The notes under the pieces are model-generated. The model was not told the origin of the DNA, made no database searches, and saw nothing but the letters and a program-made list of their open reading frames with translations. DNA of 64,000 bases from Amphimedon queenslandica. Its lineage: Eukaryota; Porifera; Demospongiae; Haplosclerida; Niphatidae. A program made the translations under genes and the position numbers. Where the stretch lies: NCBI RefSeq assembly GCF_000090795.2, contig NW_003546303.1, positions 198,762 through 262,761 on the forward strand. Reading direction: 5' to 3'. This document shows positions 42,836 to 55,260 of the stretch, one piece after another. Numbering within the stretch: the stretch's first letter is position 1; each line of letters begins with the position of its first letter.

Positions 42836-43243
42836 TGTGACCAAATATGGCAAAAGCAAGATATGTGCTTACAAATTGAAAATTGAGATTGATGCTCTTC
42901 TTAATTAAGCAGTTTTTTTCTTTTTTTGCTCTCTGTCCCATATAATTTCACACATCTAGTGCTGAGTTATGTTTATTAATGCAAAAAGAAGTATAAACGG
43001 ATGTGTTTGAGTTTCAGCCAGTTTTTTATGCATTATTTACATGGTGCGCAATCAAAAGGAATGTCTGTAAACCTCTTATAGCGTATTAATGCAAACTTGG
43101 TGTCAAGTGAATAGAAGTCCATTGTACAATACATTTTTGATAAAATCTCAGTTTTGATAAGGTACCACTGTCATAACTTTGGGAAGCCTTATCTCTATCA
43201 GGTGATTTCTGCAAATAGCCTACTTTTTTCATATCGGGTCACG
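42836..43243. mobile_element. MITE family 1, copy 2 (inverted relative to copy 1)
   Basis: The ends TGTGACCAAATATGGCAAAA and, inverted, CGTGACCCGATATGAAAAAA enclose a diverged, reverse-oriented copy of 26015-26439, including GATAAGGTACCACTGTCATA. It is inserted in the satellite array. Confidence 0.72.
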
Positions 43244-45061
43244 TATACACATTGTTTTGGAATCAACCTCAAATGATCATAACTCAGTCTTTCTTTTTTA
43301 AATCACATTATGAAACTAAAGTAACAAACAAATAGTAAGAAGTACTACAAGACATCATTTGAAAAACCAATTTTAAATTATAAAACTCAGTCTAATCAGT
43401 CACTCTTGGTCGAAACTTTAATATGAAAGTGAGAAAAAAGAAACAGTGAGAAGGGAGTGGTACATAATACACCATCTTAAAGTGAATTTTAAATGTTAAT
43501 ATTTTATTTAGTCTCATCATTTACTTCTGGTATTTTAAACTTATTTTTAAGCAAAGAGGAAAAAAGTACTTGGAAGTCAGTAAAACGTGAAACATAATAT
43601 CAATAACCAACCTGACATGACAAGAAATCAGTCTTATGAGTCACTTCTGGTATTTTTAAATATAAATAGAAAACAAATTGTTAAGCAGTCAAGGAATGAT
43701 TTTCAATAATAAGAAATGAATCTCTTTTTGCATTAACTTTATGAATGTGAAAAAGATGAAAGAAATAGCGACAAGTCAGTAGTATCTCAGTCAGATCAGT
43801 CACTTCCATTACTTAAAACTATAATATGAAACTGAGAAAAGAAACTAATACTCAAAAGGCAAATTTAGTATAACATGAATAACATCAACAACCTACCTCA
43901 AATGATAAGAACTGAGGGTGATCAGTCACTTCAGGTATTTTTAATTCTACTATGGAATTGAGAAAAGAAGAAGCAAGTACTAAGACATGACTAATGCCTG
44001 AAGCATCATTTTGAAAAAAAATGTACATAAAATAAGTTTGATCATCCACTCGGCGCATAAACTATTGTAGCAAACAGAAGGAAACAAATGCTGAAAAGTC
44101 AGTAAAACATCATTAACCCACTGAAGTCATTAGAACTCAGTCTGATTAATCACTTCTGGTATTCTAATTAATATTATGAAACTGAAAGAAAATACAAGTC
44201 GGGAGAAGTTGGTACAACTTAAAACATCAATCTAAAGCCCAACTCAGATATTAAAACGCAGTCACTAATTGTATAAACTTTATTATAAAAGTACAAAAAG
44301 ATGAAAGAAATAGGTGAGAAGTGGGTGGGACATGGAACTTTTTGAAACCAAATTTAAATGTTGTTAACTCAGTCTGATCGAACATTTCTGTTATTTTAAA
44401 CTGTACTATAAAACTGAGAAAAGAAAAAAATTGCTAAGCAATAAGTATTACATAAATATTCATTGTAAAAGAACTTAAATATAAACACTAAACTGATCAA
44501 AGAAGAAACTAATAGTGAAAAGTAGAAGCAACACATTATTCTGATCAATCACTTCTGGTATTTTTTTTTCAGTTTGGAGTATTTGTTTCATGTCTTGAGT
44601 TCTCACAATTTGTTTCTTCGTTTCTCACTTTTATAGTAGAGTTTAAAACTGAATATGATAAGTCACTCATAGTGCACTGACAATTTATAAAACAAAAAGT
44701 GTAAAATACAATAAAAATATAATTAAAACATTTAATATAAATTTAAAGGAAGGCAGTCTGATCAGTTCTGGTATTTTAAAAACTATACTATGAAACAAAT
44801 CACAGATTTGAGAAGTGAGTGCTATATCAAACAACATTCTAAAACAAAACTCAAATGATTGGAACTAATTGTGATCAGTCACTTGTGGTACTTCATACTA
44901 CACAATGAATGAAATTGAGAAAGGGAGACAAATGGTGAAAACAAGTCATTTCAGAATCCCACCTCAAAATTGAAGATAATGTTCTAAAAGAGACTAAAAA
45001 TTAGATAAAGGATTAAGAAATTAGTAAAATAAATCATTTTTAAAACCAAACCTGAATGATT

Positions 45062-45270
45062 TACCGTATAGCTTGAAATTTTCGTGGAATGTAAATTTCG
45101 TGATTTTCGTGGTTATGGGCTTTCCACGAAATTTAAAACCACAAAATCATTGAAGTGCTATCCCCTTACAGGCTATGTAAACTGTGAACCACGAAAATTA
45201 AACCACGAATTGCCCCACTAGGAGCAAACCACAAAAATATCGACCCACAGTAATATCAAGCTATACGGTA
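45062..45270. mobile_element. CCGTATAG-type MITE
   Basis: TACCGTATAGCTTGA at the left and TCAAGCTATACGGTA at the right form 15-bp perfect inverted ends. TA flanks CCGTATAG...CTATACGG, as for Tc1/mariner-type targets. The interior has repeated TTTCGTGG/CCACGAAA motifs. It is a 209-base noncoding element inserted in the satellite. Confidence 0.8.
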
Positions 45271-47396
45271 AACAAAGTCAGACCAGTCACTCCTAATATA
45301 ACTTATACTACAAAAGTGAGGAAAGAAGAAACCAATACTACAAAAATACACAAAGTGTTTTGAGTCGAACTTAAATGATAAGTAAATTTGACAAGTCAAA
45401 TCTGGAAAACTATACTGACGAAAAAAGGAAATATTGTAGAGTCCAGAATACGTAAACATTTTAAAACCAATTAACACTAATCGAACAAAAACAAGGACAA
45501 ATTAGTGAGAGCTATCATCATTACAATCAACTTCAAATGATCTCGTCAGTCAATTCTGGCATTCAAAACCAAGCAGAAAGAATTAGAACTATGTCTGATG
45601 GGTCACTTCTAATATGAGCTATACTATATATCTGGGTAAAAGAAAACAAAAATAGTAAGTTGTTTTGTTATGAATAAACATTTCAAAAACAAACCTTTAG
45701 TAATAAGTCACTCCTGGTATTATAAACTGCACTATGAAACTTAGAGTGACTGATCAGACTCACTTGTAAAGTGATGTTTAATGTCCTACTCACATTTCAC
45801 TTTCTCTTTTCTATGTATATAAACAATGAGAAGAAAGGAAAAAAATCATAAAAAGTCAGTACTAAATGAAACACCAATATCAAGTCACAACAAATCAGTC
45901 TGATCTGTCACTTCTGGTAATTTAAACTATGCTTTTAAAATGAGAAAAGAAGAAATAAAAACAATTCTAAAACCAAACAAAAGGGATAAAAACGAAGTCC
46001 GGTCAGTCATGCCTGGTATAAACTGTACTATGTAACTAAATAAGAAAGAAGAAAGAATGAGAGCCAGTACAACATGAAACCTGATTTCAGAAGAAAACCT
46101 CAAATACTAAAAACTCAATCTTATCAGTCACTCTTCTTATCTTTAACTACACTATGAAACTGAAGAAAAAGGGAACAAATAGTCAAAAGTGAGTAGGACA
46201 TGAAACGTTATTTTAAGAAATCCTCAAATGATGGAACTCAGTCTGATCAGTCACAACTAGTATACATTTTACTATGATATATAACTGAAAAAAAGGAAAA
46301 ATAGAGACAAATGTGACATAACACATTCGAAAAAGTGAACTTTAATGATTGAACTGTCCCATGAGTCACTTCCTGTACTTTAAACTACAGTATGAGTCTA
46401 AACAAAGTTCAAAAAATATTAAGGAGTTTTACATAAATTGTCATAAAAAACTCAACTTAAATGATGTAAATTCAGTCTGATTAGTGACTCGTGGCATAAA
46501 AAGCTGAGCAAAAAGAACAATGAGTAAAAAGTGAGGTGTACAAAAACACCATTTAAAACTAACTTCAAATTGCGTAAACTTATTGTTATCTGTCACTTCA
46601 ACTATATTTAGCCAAAGTCAAAAGAAATAGTGACATTTAAGTAGTAGTACTTGCAAACATCACTTTAAAACAAATTTTAGATGTTACTTTGATCAGTCAC
46701 TTCTGTTATTTTAAAGAAAGGAATGAAACTAAAATGAAGAAACAAATACTAAGAAATGAGTAGTACATAAATTATAATTTTTAAACAAAGCAAAAAGGAT
46801 AAAAACTAAGTCTGACCTGTGGCTCATTGTTTAACTATATACTTTAAAACTGAAGGAAAAGATAAGGAGCCACCACAACATGAACATGTGTAAACCTCAA
46901 ATAATAACTCTGTCTGTTATGAAACTGTGAAATGAGGAAACAAATAGTCAAAGTCAGTAAAAATAATACATATACAGAAAAAGTAAAATGATAAGAACTC
47001 AGTGTCAAAAGTCACTTCTGGCATTATACTATGAAAGTATAAATTGAAGCCAATACTGACATCGGAAAAGAACAGCATGTCTGATGAGTCACTTCCGCTA
47101 TTTGAAACTTCGCTTTGTAACTGAAAAAATAAGAAATGAGGACTGAAAAATGATTGTTACATGAAACAATATAAAACAGACTGAAATCATAAGAAGTCAG
47201 TCTGATCAGTCAGTTATAATATGCACCATAATTTGAAAATTAGAAACAAATAATGAAAAGTAGGTATGACATGAAACATTGAAAAACCGACATTAAATAA
47301 ATAGAAATCATTTGGATCAGTCACTTCTTGTATGTTAAAGTATGCTATAAAACTAAAGAAGGAAGCAAGAAACAATGAGAACATGAAACATCATTG

Positions 47397-49925
47397 AAAC
47401 CTAGCTCACTGCAACACCATCTGCCTGCTCTCACAACTTCACCATTTTACTGCACTGACTGCCACACCAACTTCCTGGTCTCACTGCCACACCCACTTTC
47501 AACTCTCACTTTTGCACCACTTTCCTGCTCATACTATCTTCTGGCTCTCACTGCCACACCATCCCCCTGCTCTCAATGCCTCACCGACACTGTGCTCTTA
47601 CTGCCACACTTGACTCACTGCTCTAATTGCCACACATTGTCCCTGGTTTATCTGCGACACCTTCTCCATGCTTTCATTGCCCTTCTCCCTCTGCCACACC
47701 ATCTTTCTGCACTATCTCCCTGCTCTAACTGCCACACCATCTCCGTGGTCTGACTGCCACATCATCCCTCAGCACTATCTGCCTCACAATCTCCCTGCCT
47801 TCACAACCACACCATCTCCATTCTCTCACTGCCACACTATTTATCTGCTCTCACTGCCAAAATATCACCTCAATGCCACACAATTTGCCTCCTTACTACC
47901 ACAACATCTCCGTGTTCTAACTGCCTCACAATCTCACTGCTCTCACGGCTACACCAACTCCTTGCTCACACTGCCACACCATCTTTCTGCTCTAACTGCT
48001 CAGCATCTCTCTGCTCTAACTGCCACACCATCTCCATGCTCTCACTGCCACACAATATTCATGCTTTCACTACCACACAATCATTCCTCTGCTCTCAATG
48101 CCACACAATCTGCCTGCTCAAACTGCCACACCATCCCCTGTTCTCTCTCCAACAATCTTTTCGCTCTCACTGACACACCATTACCCTCCTCTCATAGTAA
48201 CGCCATCACACTGCTCTCACTGCCACACAATTTCCCTGCTCCCACTACAGCACCATCTCCTTGCTTTCCCTGCCACACCCTTTATCTGTTTCACTGTGTC
48301 ACAATCTCCCTCTCTCACTGCCACAAAATCTCACTGCTCTCACAGCTACATGGTTTCCAATCTCTCACTGCCACACCAACTTTGCTCTAACTGCCACACC
48401 ATCTTGCTCCTCTCTCTGCAACACCACCTTTATGCTCTCATCGCCACCGTATCTCTCTCCTCTCATTGCCACACCATTTTCCTGCTTTCACTGCCATCTC
48501 CCTCTTCTCATTGCTACCACAACCTTCCAGCTTACACAGCAACATCTCCCCATTTTCACTGCATACCATCTCCCTGCTCTTATTGCCAAGCCATCTCACC
48601 ACTTTGACTCACAATCCATCTTCCGGCTTTCATTGCCATATTATTTTCCTGCTGTCACTGCCACACCATCTCGCTGCTCTCTCTGCAACACCATCTTTCA
48701 CCTTTCATTGCCACCATATCTCCATGCTCTCATTGCATTACAATCTCCCACCTTTCCCTGTCTCACCATCTCTCGGCTGACATGGCCACACTATCTCCCT
48801 GTTCTCATTGCTAACATGATCTTTCAACTTACACTGCAACAATANNNNNNNNNNCCACACCATCTCACTGCTCTTACTCACACTCGACCTTCCTGCTCTC
48901 ACTGCCACACTATATCCCTGCTCTCACAATCTCCCTGATCTCATTGACAAACCATCATCCTGATTCAAAGGCCTCACGTCACTGCCACAGAAAGTCCCTG
49001 TTCTCATTGCCACACCATCTCCCTTGCCTTTCTACCACACAATCTTCTTGCTATCAATGCCGCGTCATCTCCTTACAATCATTGCCGCAACATCTCAATG
49101 CTCTCACTGCCACACTATCTTCATGCTCTCACTGCCATACTATATTCCTGCTATCACTGCCAAGCCATCTCCATGGTGTCACAGCCACACCATGTCCCTG
49201 TTCCCACTGCCTCACCATCTTCCTACCTCACCTCTCACTGCCACACCCATCTTTCTTCTTACGCCATCACACCATCTCACTGCTGTCACTGCCAATACCA
49301 TCTCTCTGCTCACGCTGCCACACCATCTTCCTACTCCCACTGGCCATGTCCCTACTGTCACTGCCACATAAACTACCTCCTCTTATTGCCGCATATCCCT
49401 CACACACCATCTCCTTTCCATCATCTAGCTCTCAGTGTCACACCAAAGCCCTTCTTTCACTGCCACACAAACTTCCTGCAATCACTGCCACACTGTCCAC
49501 CCGCTCTCTCTGCAACACCATTTTTATGTTCTCAATGCCACGCGATCTTCTGCTCTCATTCTTGCACCATCTCACCGCTCTCTCTCTGCCACACTGTCTC
49601 CCAGCTCTCAGTGCCAGACCAACTTTTTGTTTTCAGTTCCTCACTATCTCCCTGCTCTCACTGCAAAAACAAAATCCCTGTCACTGCTGCACTAACTCCC
49701 TGCTCACACTGCCACATTATCTCCCTTCACTTATTGCCACTCAATTTATCTGCTCTCAATGGCACACCATCTCGTTGCTCTCACTACCTCACTATCTGCC
49801 GGCTCTCATTGCATCACCATTACCCTGATTTCATTGCCACACCATCTCACTTCCCTCACTGCTCTGACTGACACACCAATTTCCTGCACTCTTGCCACAC
49901 CATCTGTTTGCTCTCTGCCAAACCA
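47397..49925 (+). repeat. 25-bp minisatellite block 1 (C-rich strand up)
   Basis: About 100 tandem units of a 25-bp motif with the core CACTGCCACACCATCTCCCT, many with substitutions. Because 25 is not a multiple of 3 and the motif lacks stops, long overlapping frames run through all three plus frames (up to about 290 codons). They read as Ser/His/Cys/Leu/Pro repeats and are not genes. The block interrupts the 120-bp satellite. A 10-N gap lies at 48845-48854. Confidence 0.88.
48845..48854. other. Assembly gap (10 N) inside the minisatellite
   Basis: The gap is probably of arbitrary size, so the true repeat number is unknown. Confidence 0.99.
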
Positions 49926-51155
49926 TTTGTTGTAAAAGAAGAAATAATGGAAACAAAAACAAAATAAGAAAAACAAATTGTGAGAATTCAGTTGTATAAA
50001 ACATTTTAATACAAAAATGGAATGATTAAAATTCAGTTTGATCAGTGACATCTGTTATTTTAGACAATACATTTATGCTAAGAAATACTGGAAACATTAT
50101 TTTATTACCAAACTCAAAAATAAAAGTCAGTTTGATGTGTAGTTTCATGTTTACATTAAAAGTTAGAAAAGATAAAACAGATCGTGAGAAATAAGTAGCA
50201 CAATCAACATTTAAAAACCAAATTCAAATGTTTATAACTCAGTCACATCAGTCTCTTCATGCATTTTACGCTATTATTATGCAATTAAGAAGCAAATGAT
50301 ATGAACTTTAAAGGAAAGAATATTATTTCTAAATCCAACCATAAAGTCCGACTTTAAGCTATACTGGGACAGAAAAGAAGAAACAAAAGTGAAAAATATA
50401 TTATGTATGAAACGTTGTTTCAAATAAAACCTAAGTTCATTAATCACTTCTATCTAAACTATAGTATGAAACAGAGAAGTAACAAATAGTGAGAAGTATG
50501 AAATACATGAAACATTATTTTATAACGAAACTTAAATGATATGAATTCAGTCTCATTAGTCACTCTTGGCATAATATATACGACCGAGAGTAAGAAAGGA
50601 ACAAACAAATGGCTGATAAGAAGCAGTACTAACTACATTTTAAAACCAATTTCGTGTCGTAAGGACTTAGTCTGATCAGTCACTTCTGGGATTTTAAACT
50701 GTACTATATAAAAGTGAAAAAAGAAACAGTGAAAATAAAGACATTATTTTAGAATCAACTGGCATTATATTTATTTTTCTGGCATTATATAATACTGGGA
50801 AGTATGAGTACATAAAGCATCATTATAAAACCAAACATAACTTAAAAGATGAGTCAAATCAGTCATTTCAGGTGTAAACTATACTATTAAACTAAGAAAA
50901 GAATGCTTTACAATCAACCTCAAATGATAAGAACTAAGTCTGATCAGTGTTGTGTGTATTAAATCATGCTATGCAACTGAAAGAAACATTGTGAGAAGCT
51001 TGAAACATCATTTTGAAAACCAATTTTAGATGATAAATCTCAGTCTGATTAGTACTACCTTCCTGGTATAAATAAACCTTATGAATGTGAGAGTAAAGAA
51101 GCTGTGAGAAGTGCGTAGATGAAATGTCTTCAAACGACTTTTAAATGTTAATATT

Positions 51156-51385
51156 TGTTACCATTAATGACAAAAGGTACCTTATGGTGGATTGGATAAT
51201 TTGTTTTATAGCCTAAAAAATCCAACTTCCTCAGCTTTACTTATCATAAAATTACTCCAGAGGATGCAAAATGTTATTATGTAACTTTTAGAACAAATTT
51301 TGACTCAGCACTGACTGGTTGATATTTTTTATCACAATGAATTTAAAATTCCGCCATAAGGTACGTTTAGTCCATTATGGTTACA
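51156..51385. mobile_element. MITE family 2, copy 2 (inverted relative to copy 1)
   Basis: The ends TGTTACCATTAATGACAAAA and, inverted, TGTAACCATAATGGACTAAA share GGTACCTTATGGxGGA with copy 1 (4457-4695). The interior matches copy 1 in reverse (ATCCAACTTC, ATCATAAAATTACTCC). It is inserted in the satellite. Confidence 0.72.
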
Positions 51386-52531
51386 TTTAACTCAGTCTCA
51401 TCATTTCAATCTGTTATTATAAACTTCACTATGAAACAGAAAAGAAGATAAAGGTACTTAGAAGTCGGAAAAATGTCAAAATTCAACCTCAAATGACATG
51501 AACTACATCTGATCAGTCATTTAAAATGTACTATAAAACTAATTGAGAAAGAAAGAAACTTGTGAGTATTGCATTAAAAATTTTTGAAAGTAACAACTCA
51601 GTCTTATCAGTCACTTCTGGTAGAAACTTAAATAGTGAGAAGTCATTAGTAACTCAATGTGACCTGTTACTTTAAACTATACTATAAAACTAAGAAAGGA
51701 AAAACAGATACTGAAAAAACAGTCAGTAAATCTTGAAAAAATCCTTAAACAACCTCAAATGATGAGAACTCAGTGTGATGAATCATTTCTGGTTTTTTAG
51801 ACTATACTATGGAAGTGGAAAAAGAGGAAACAAATACTGACACGACTATTACCAGAATCATCAATGTAAAATGAATCTTAAAAGAAAAGAATGCAGAGAA
51901 GTCGGTAAAACAAAGAATCATAATAACAAACTTCAAGCAATAAGTAGTCATTTCTCAAATTCTGAACCATATTCAGAAATTTAACAAAGAAAAAACTTGT
52001 AGGGAGAACATTAAAATATGTAGTATACACCATTTTAAAGAAACTTAGATAAAAACTAAGACTGATCAGTGACTCACCTATAAACAATGCTATGAAACTG
52101 AACAAAGAATCAAATCGTGAACAGTAAATAACAACACATCATCTTAGAAATAATCAGATATAATAAGGACTCAAAATAGTAATAGTCAGTACAATGTAAA
52201 CTAAGTTCAAATCATAAGAGCTCAGTCTGATCAGTCGCTTCTGGTATTTGAAATATACTATAGGAGTAAAAAATAAGAAACAAATACTTTTAGAAAAAAA
52301 AAACCGAACGAAAGGGACTAAAACTAAATGTGATCAGACCTTCCTCATATAAACTACACTATGTAACAGAAAAAAATGAAACAAAGAACAAGATGTCAGT
52401 GCAACATTAAATCTTCATTTTTGAAGCCAACCTGAAGTAATAAAAAGTCGATTTGATCGGTCACTTTTTATTTTTGCAGAACTCTGTCTCATCAGTCACT
52501 CTTAGTATACACCATACTATATTGTACAACT

Positions 52532-52884
52532 GAAAGAAAGGAGAATATTGAAATGTTACATAAAACATTGAACAAACCAAACTAAAATGAAAAGAACTGT
52601 CGGTTGAGTCACTTATGGTATTTTAAACCATAAAAAAGATAAAAAGGTGAGGAGTCCTACATGAAACATCATTTAAAAGTAACTCAAATTGTAACAACTC
52701 AGTGTGATTAGTCACTCAGAGATGTTATGATTTGAGTTACTTTTAAATGATGTTTCATGTAGGACTCCACCTTTTTTCTTTGTTATAGTTTAAATTACCA
52801 TAAGTGACTCAACCTACAGTTCTTTTCACTTTAGTTTGATTTGTTCAATGTTTTTATGTTACATTTCAATATTGTCCTTTCTTC
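52532..52884. repeat. Inverted duplication (palindrome) in the satellite, about 165-base arms
   Basis: The left arm (52532-52696) and right arm (52723-52884) are inverse copies at clearly higher identity than neighbouring satellite units, for example GGAGTCCTACATGAAACATC in both. The loop is about 26 bases. It is a recent local inversion-duplication. Confidence 0.8.
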
Positions 52885-53699
52885 CAACGAAATAGTTAGA
52901 AAAAACAAACAGTGACAAGTCTGTAAAAACACCACTATAAAACTAACTTTAAATGAGAACTCATTCTGATAGGTAACTTTAGCAATATTACCCTGCACTA
53001 TAAAAGTTAGAATAGACGAAACAAATAGTGAGTAGTGCATGAAATATTACTTTTAAACAAATTTAAAAAATCAGAGCTTAACTTGATTAGTCTCAGTCTC
53101 TTCTGTTATATGAAACAATGCAACGAAACAAACAAGAAACAACTACTGGGAAATGAGCTGGGTAAAAAGTAATTTAAAAACCAAACAAAAAGGAAAGAAA
53201 CTAATTCAGGTCTGTCACTCAACAATTACACTTTAACAGAGAAGAAAACAGTAAGTGACCCCAACATGAAACATGTTTCAAAAAGGAACCTCAAATAATC
53301 TGAACAGTCACTACGAAACTATGAAAAGAGAGTGTCACTTCTGGTATAAACTATATACTATAAAAGTGAGAAAAAATGAAACAAATAGTGACATCTCAAA
53401 GGACATAACATAAAACAGAATCAACGCCAAATAAATGGAACAGTCTCATCTGTCACTTCTGTTATTCTAACTATACTTTCAAACTGAAGAAAAAGAGGAA
53501 ACAATGAAAATGAGTCACACGTAAAACATTCTAAATTACTGTCAAATCATAATAACTTAGTCAGATCAGTGAGTGTTAATACAAACAATACTTTAAAATG
53601 AAAAACAAAGAAACAGATAGTGAAAAGTAGCTCTAACAAAATATTAAAAACCAACCTCAAATAAGAACTCAATCTGATCAGTCCTTTCTGCTTACACTA

Positions 53700-55069
53700 C
53701 AAATACAAGTACCTTCAAAAAGACACAGCACAGCTGTATGGTAGGCATTAGCAATTGAGTCATGCCTAGCATCTGTGTTGACCCACTACAATCAACCCAT
53801 TATTAATACACTGTACTCTCCATCAGTGTCATATTTAGAGGTTAATTGATTTTATCAATTGCCTTCATCATTGATGCTTCAGTACAACTTTCAATGGCAC
53901 CTAGATACCCCTTTGACTTAACACTATAGTAAACAGATTTACAATGCTACAGTAAAGTACAAAACTAAATTACCTGAATCAGTGTACCTCTTCCCAACTA
54001 TACCATTGATGCCCATCGATAGAAATGGTCGTATTGTGACTGGAGCATTCCAGCACAAATAAACGCATGTATGAACCTAAAGTAATATTAATGCCATTAC
54101 TTTGAATTACACTTTATACCTACTTCTCAATAATTAGGTATCTACTGCCTAATTGACTTGGAGCTGGCCCACCATTCCTTTTGATTTCATGACTGACATT
54201 AAAATTTAGCACAAATCACATGACCAAACTAATACAATAACAACAATATAAGTAAATTATGAAATAATACTCTAAGACACCTGTCTGTAACTGATCATCT
54301 ATCGGTCAATCATACCACACGTACACCAACGTGTCAGTCCCAAAACCAAATCCTCAAAAGCAGATCCCTGACTCACAAACAATGGCTGCTCATCATCCCC
54401 ATCACCAGTGTATATACCTTATTCAGTATCATCACTAATTTAAACATAATATAACTACCTGAGTCAGCATAGCAGAACTACTTGTGTCGTGTGACTAAAC
54501 ATCAGAGTCCTCCTTTTCAGCTATATGGAGCAAGTGAGACCTCAGTTCTATGTTGTCATCAGGCCGTCTCCTTTTAGTAGCTGAAGTCCCTTAACTCGAT
54601 CAAGCCTAGCTATAAAATGTCCTTGTCTTCCTTTTAACCAAAATTATCTCCATTTGGAACCGAAAACCTGCGCATTTTTTTTATAGAACCAACACCATCT
54701 GGAGTAGACATTTTTTACTCGTGTAAAAACGGAAACCACCATGCCCAGGGAACCTTCTTTTATACTGCACCTAGTGTTTTACATACATTTAGTAGTTTAG
54801 TTTGGTTTTCCAACACTATTAAGCAAAATTGGTACATAAAATTTGATGAACCACACAAGAACAGCTTCATTATAAATGGTCAAAAGTAGGCTATGAGCTG
54901 TAGGCTATGCCAGCCATAATGACTCAGATGTCCTCTGATTATTATGATTTATAAGCACAATCTATCACTTTCATTATAGGATTAAAGTTACAAGGTATTA
55001 AATGAAGTCTAACAAAGATATAAGCAACAAATTTTACATTGCAGTAAACAGTATAAGTAAATCATAAGC
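53700..55069. other. No confirmed gene; weak minus-strand exon-like pieces
   Basis: The minus strand near 54710-54640 reads MSTPDGVGSIKKMRRFSVPN, and near 54050-53970 reads WNAPVTIRPFLSMGINGIVG followed by GKRYTDSG and a GTAATT donor-like site. These may be exons of an unrecognised gene or transposon, but stops surround them. I do not assign a function. Confidence 0.3.
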
Positions 55070-55260
55070 CTTGTGTGACATTACGTTTAGCCACACCCCG
55101 ATAGGATGTAAAATGGCAGAAAGGAAAATGAGCAACTTGAAGGCTTATATCTCTGTGAATATTTCTTTCAGACAGTAAGTCTTTGCATACAGTATTTTTA
55201 TGATCATACATATTAGACCAATAAAGAAATACCCTAAAAATTCATGTCAGTCACACTTTA
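55070..55260 (-). repeat. Kolobok-like right terminal repeat relic
   Basis: The order of motifs matches the right inverted repeat of the 26.5-30.4 kb element: GTGTGACATTACG, CACACCCCGATAGGATGTAA, AATGGCAGAAAG, GCAACTTGAAGGCTTATATC, then CACTTTAA at the outer edge. Sequence identity is low. No left partner was found. It may mark a truncated relative whose body would lie to the left. Confidence 0.3.

Larger units (their letters stand above)
41500..53700. repeat. Degenerate satellite array, about 120-bp unit
   Basis: A unit with the core CTGATCAGTCACTTCTGGTA, followed by AAACTATACTATGAAACTGA, GAAAAGAAGAAACAAATAGT and ACATGAAACATCATTTTAAA, recurs roughly every 105-125 bases. Markers lie for example near 43385, 43512, 43632, 43917 and 44040. 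After removing the insertions listed separately, about 8 kb or some 65-70 units remain. Units are strongly diverged, and some short blocks are inverted (for example 44570-44650 and 45730-45810). No coding content is supported. Confidence 0.8.

Noticed and set aside
47394-49871. Long plus-strand open frames (up to about 290 codons) rich in S, H, C, L and P
   Set aside because: They are translations of a 25-bp minisatellite without stop codons. All three frames are open at once and there is no codon-level constraint.
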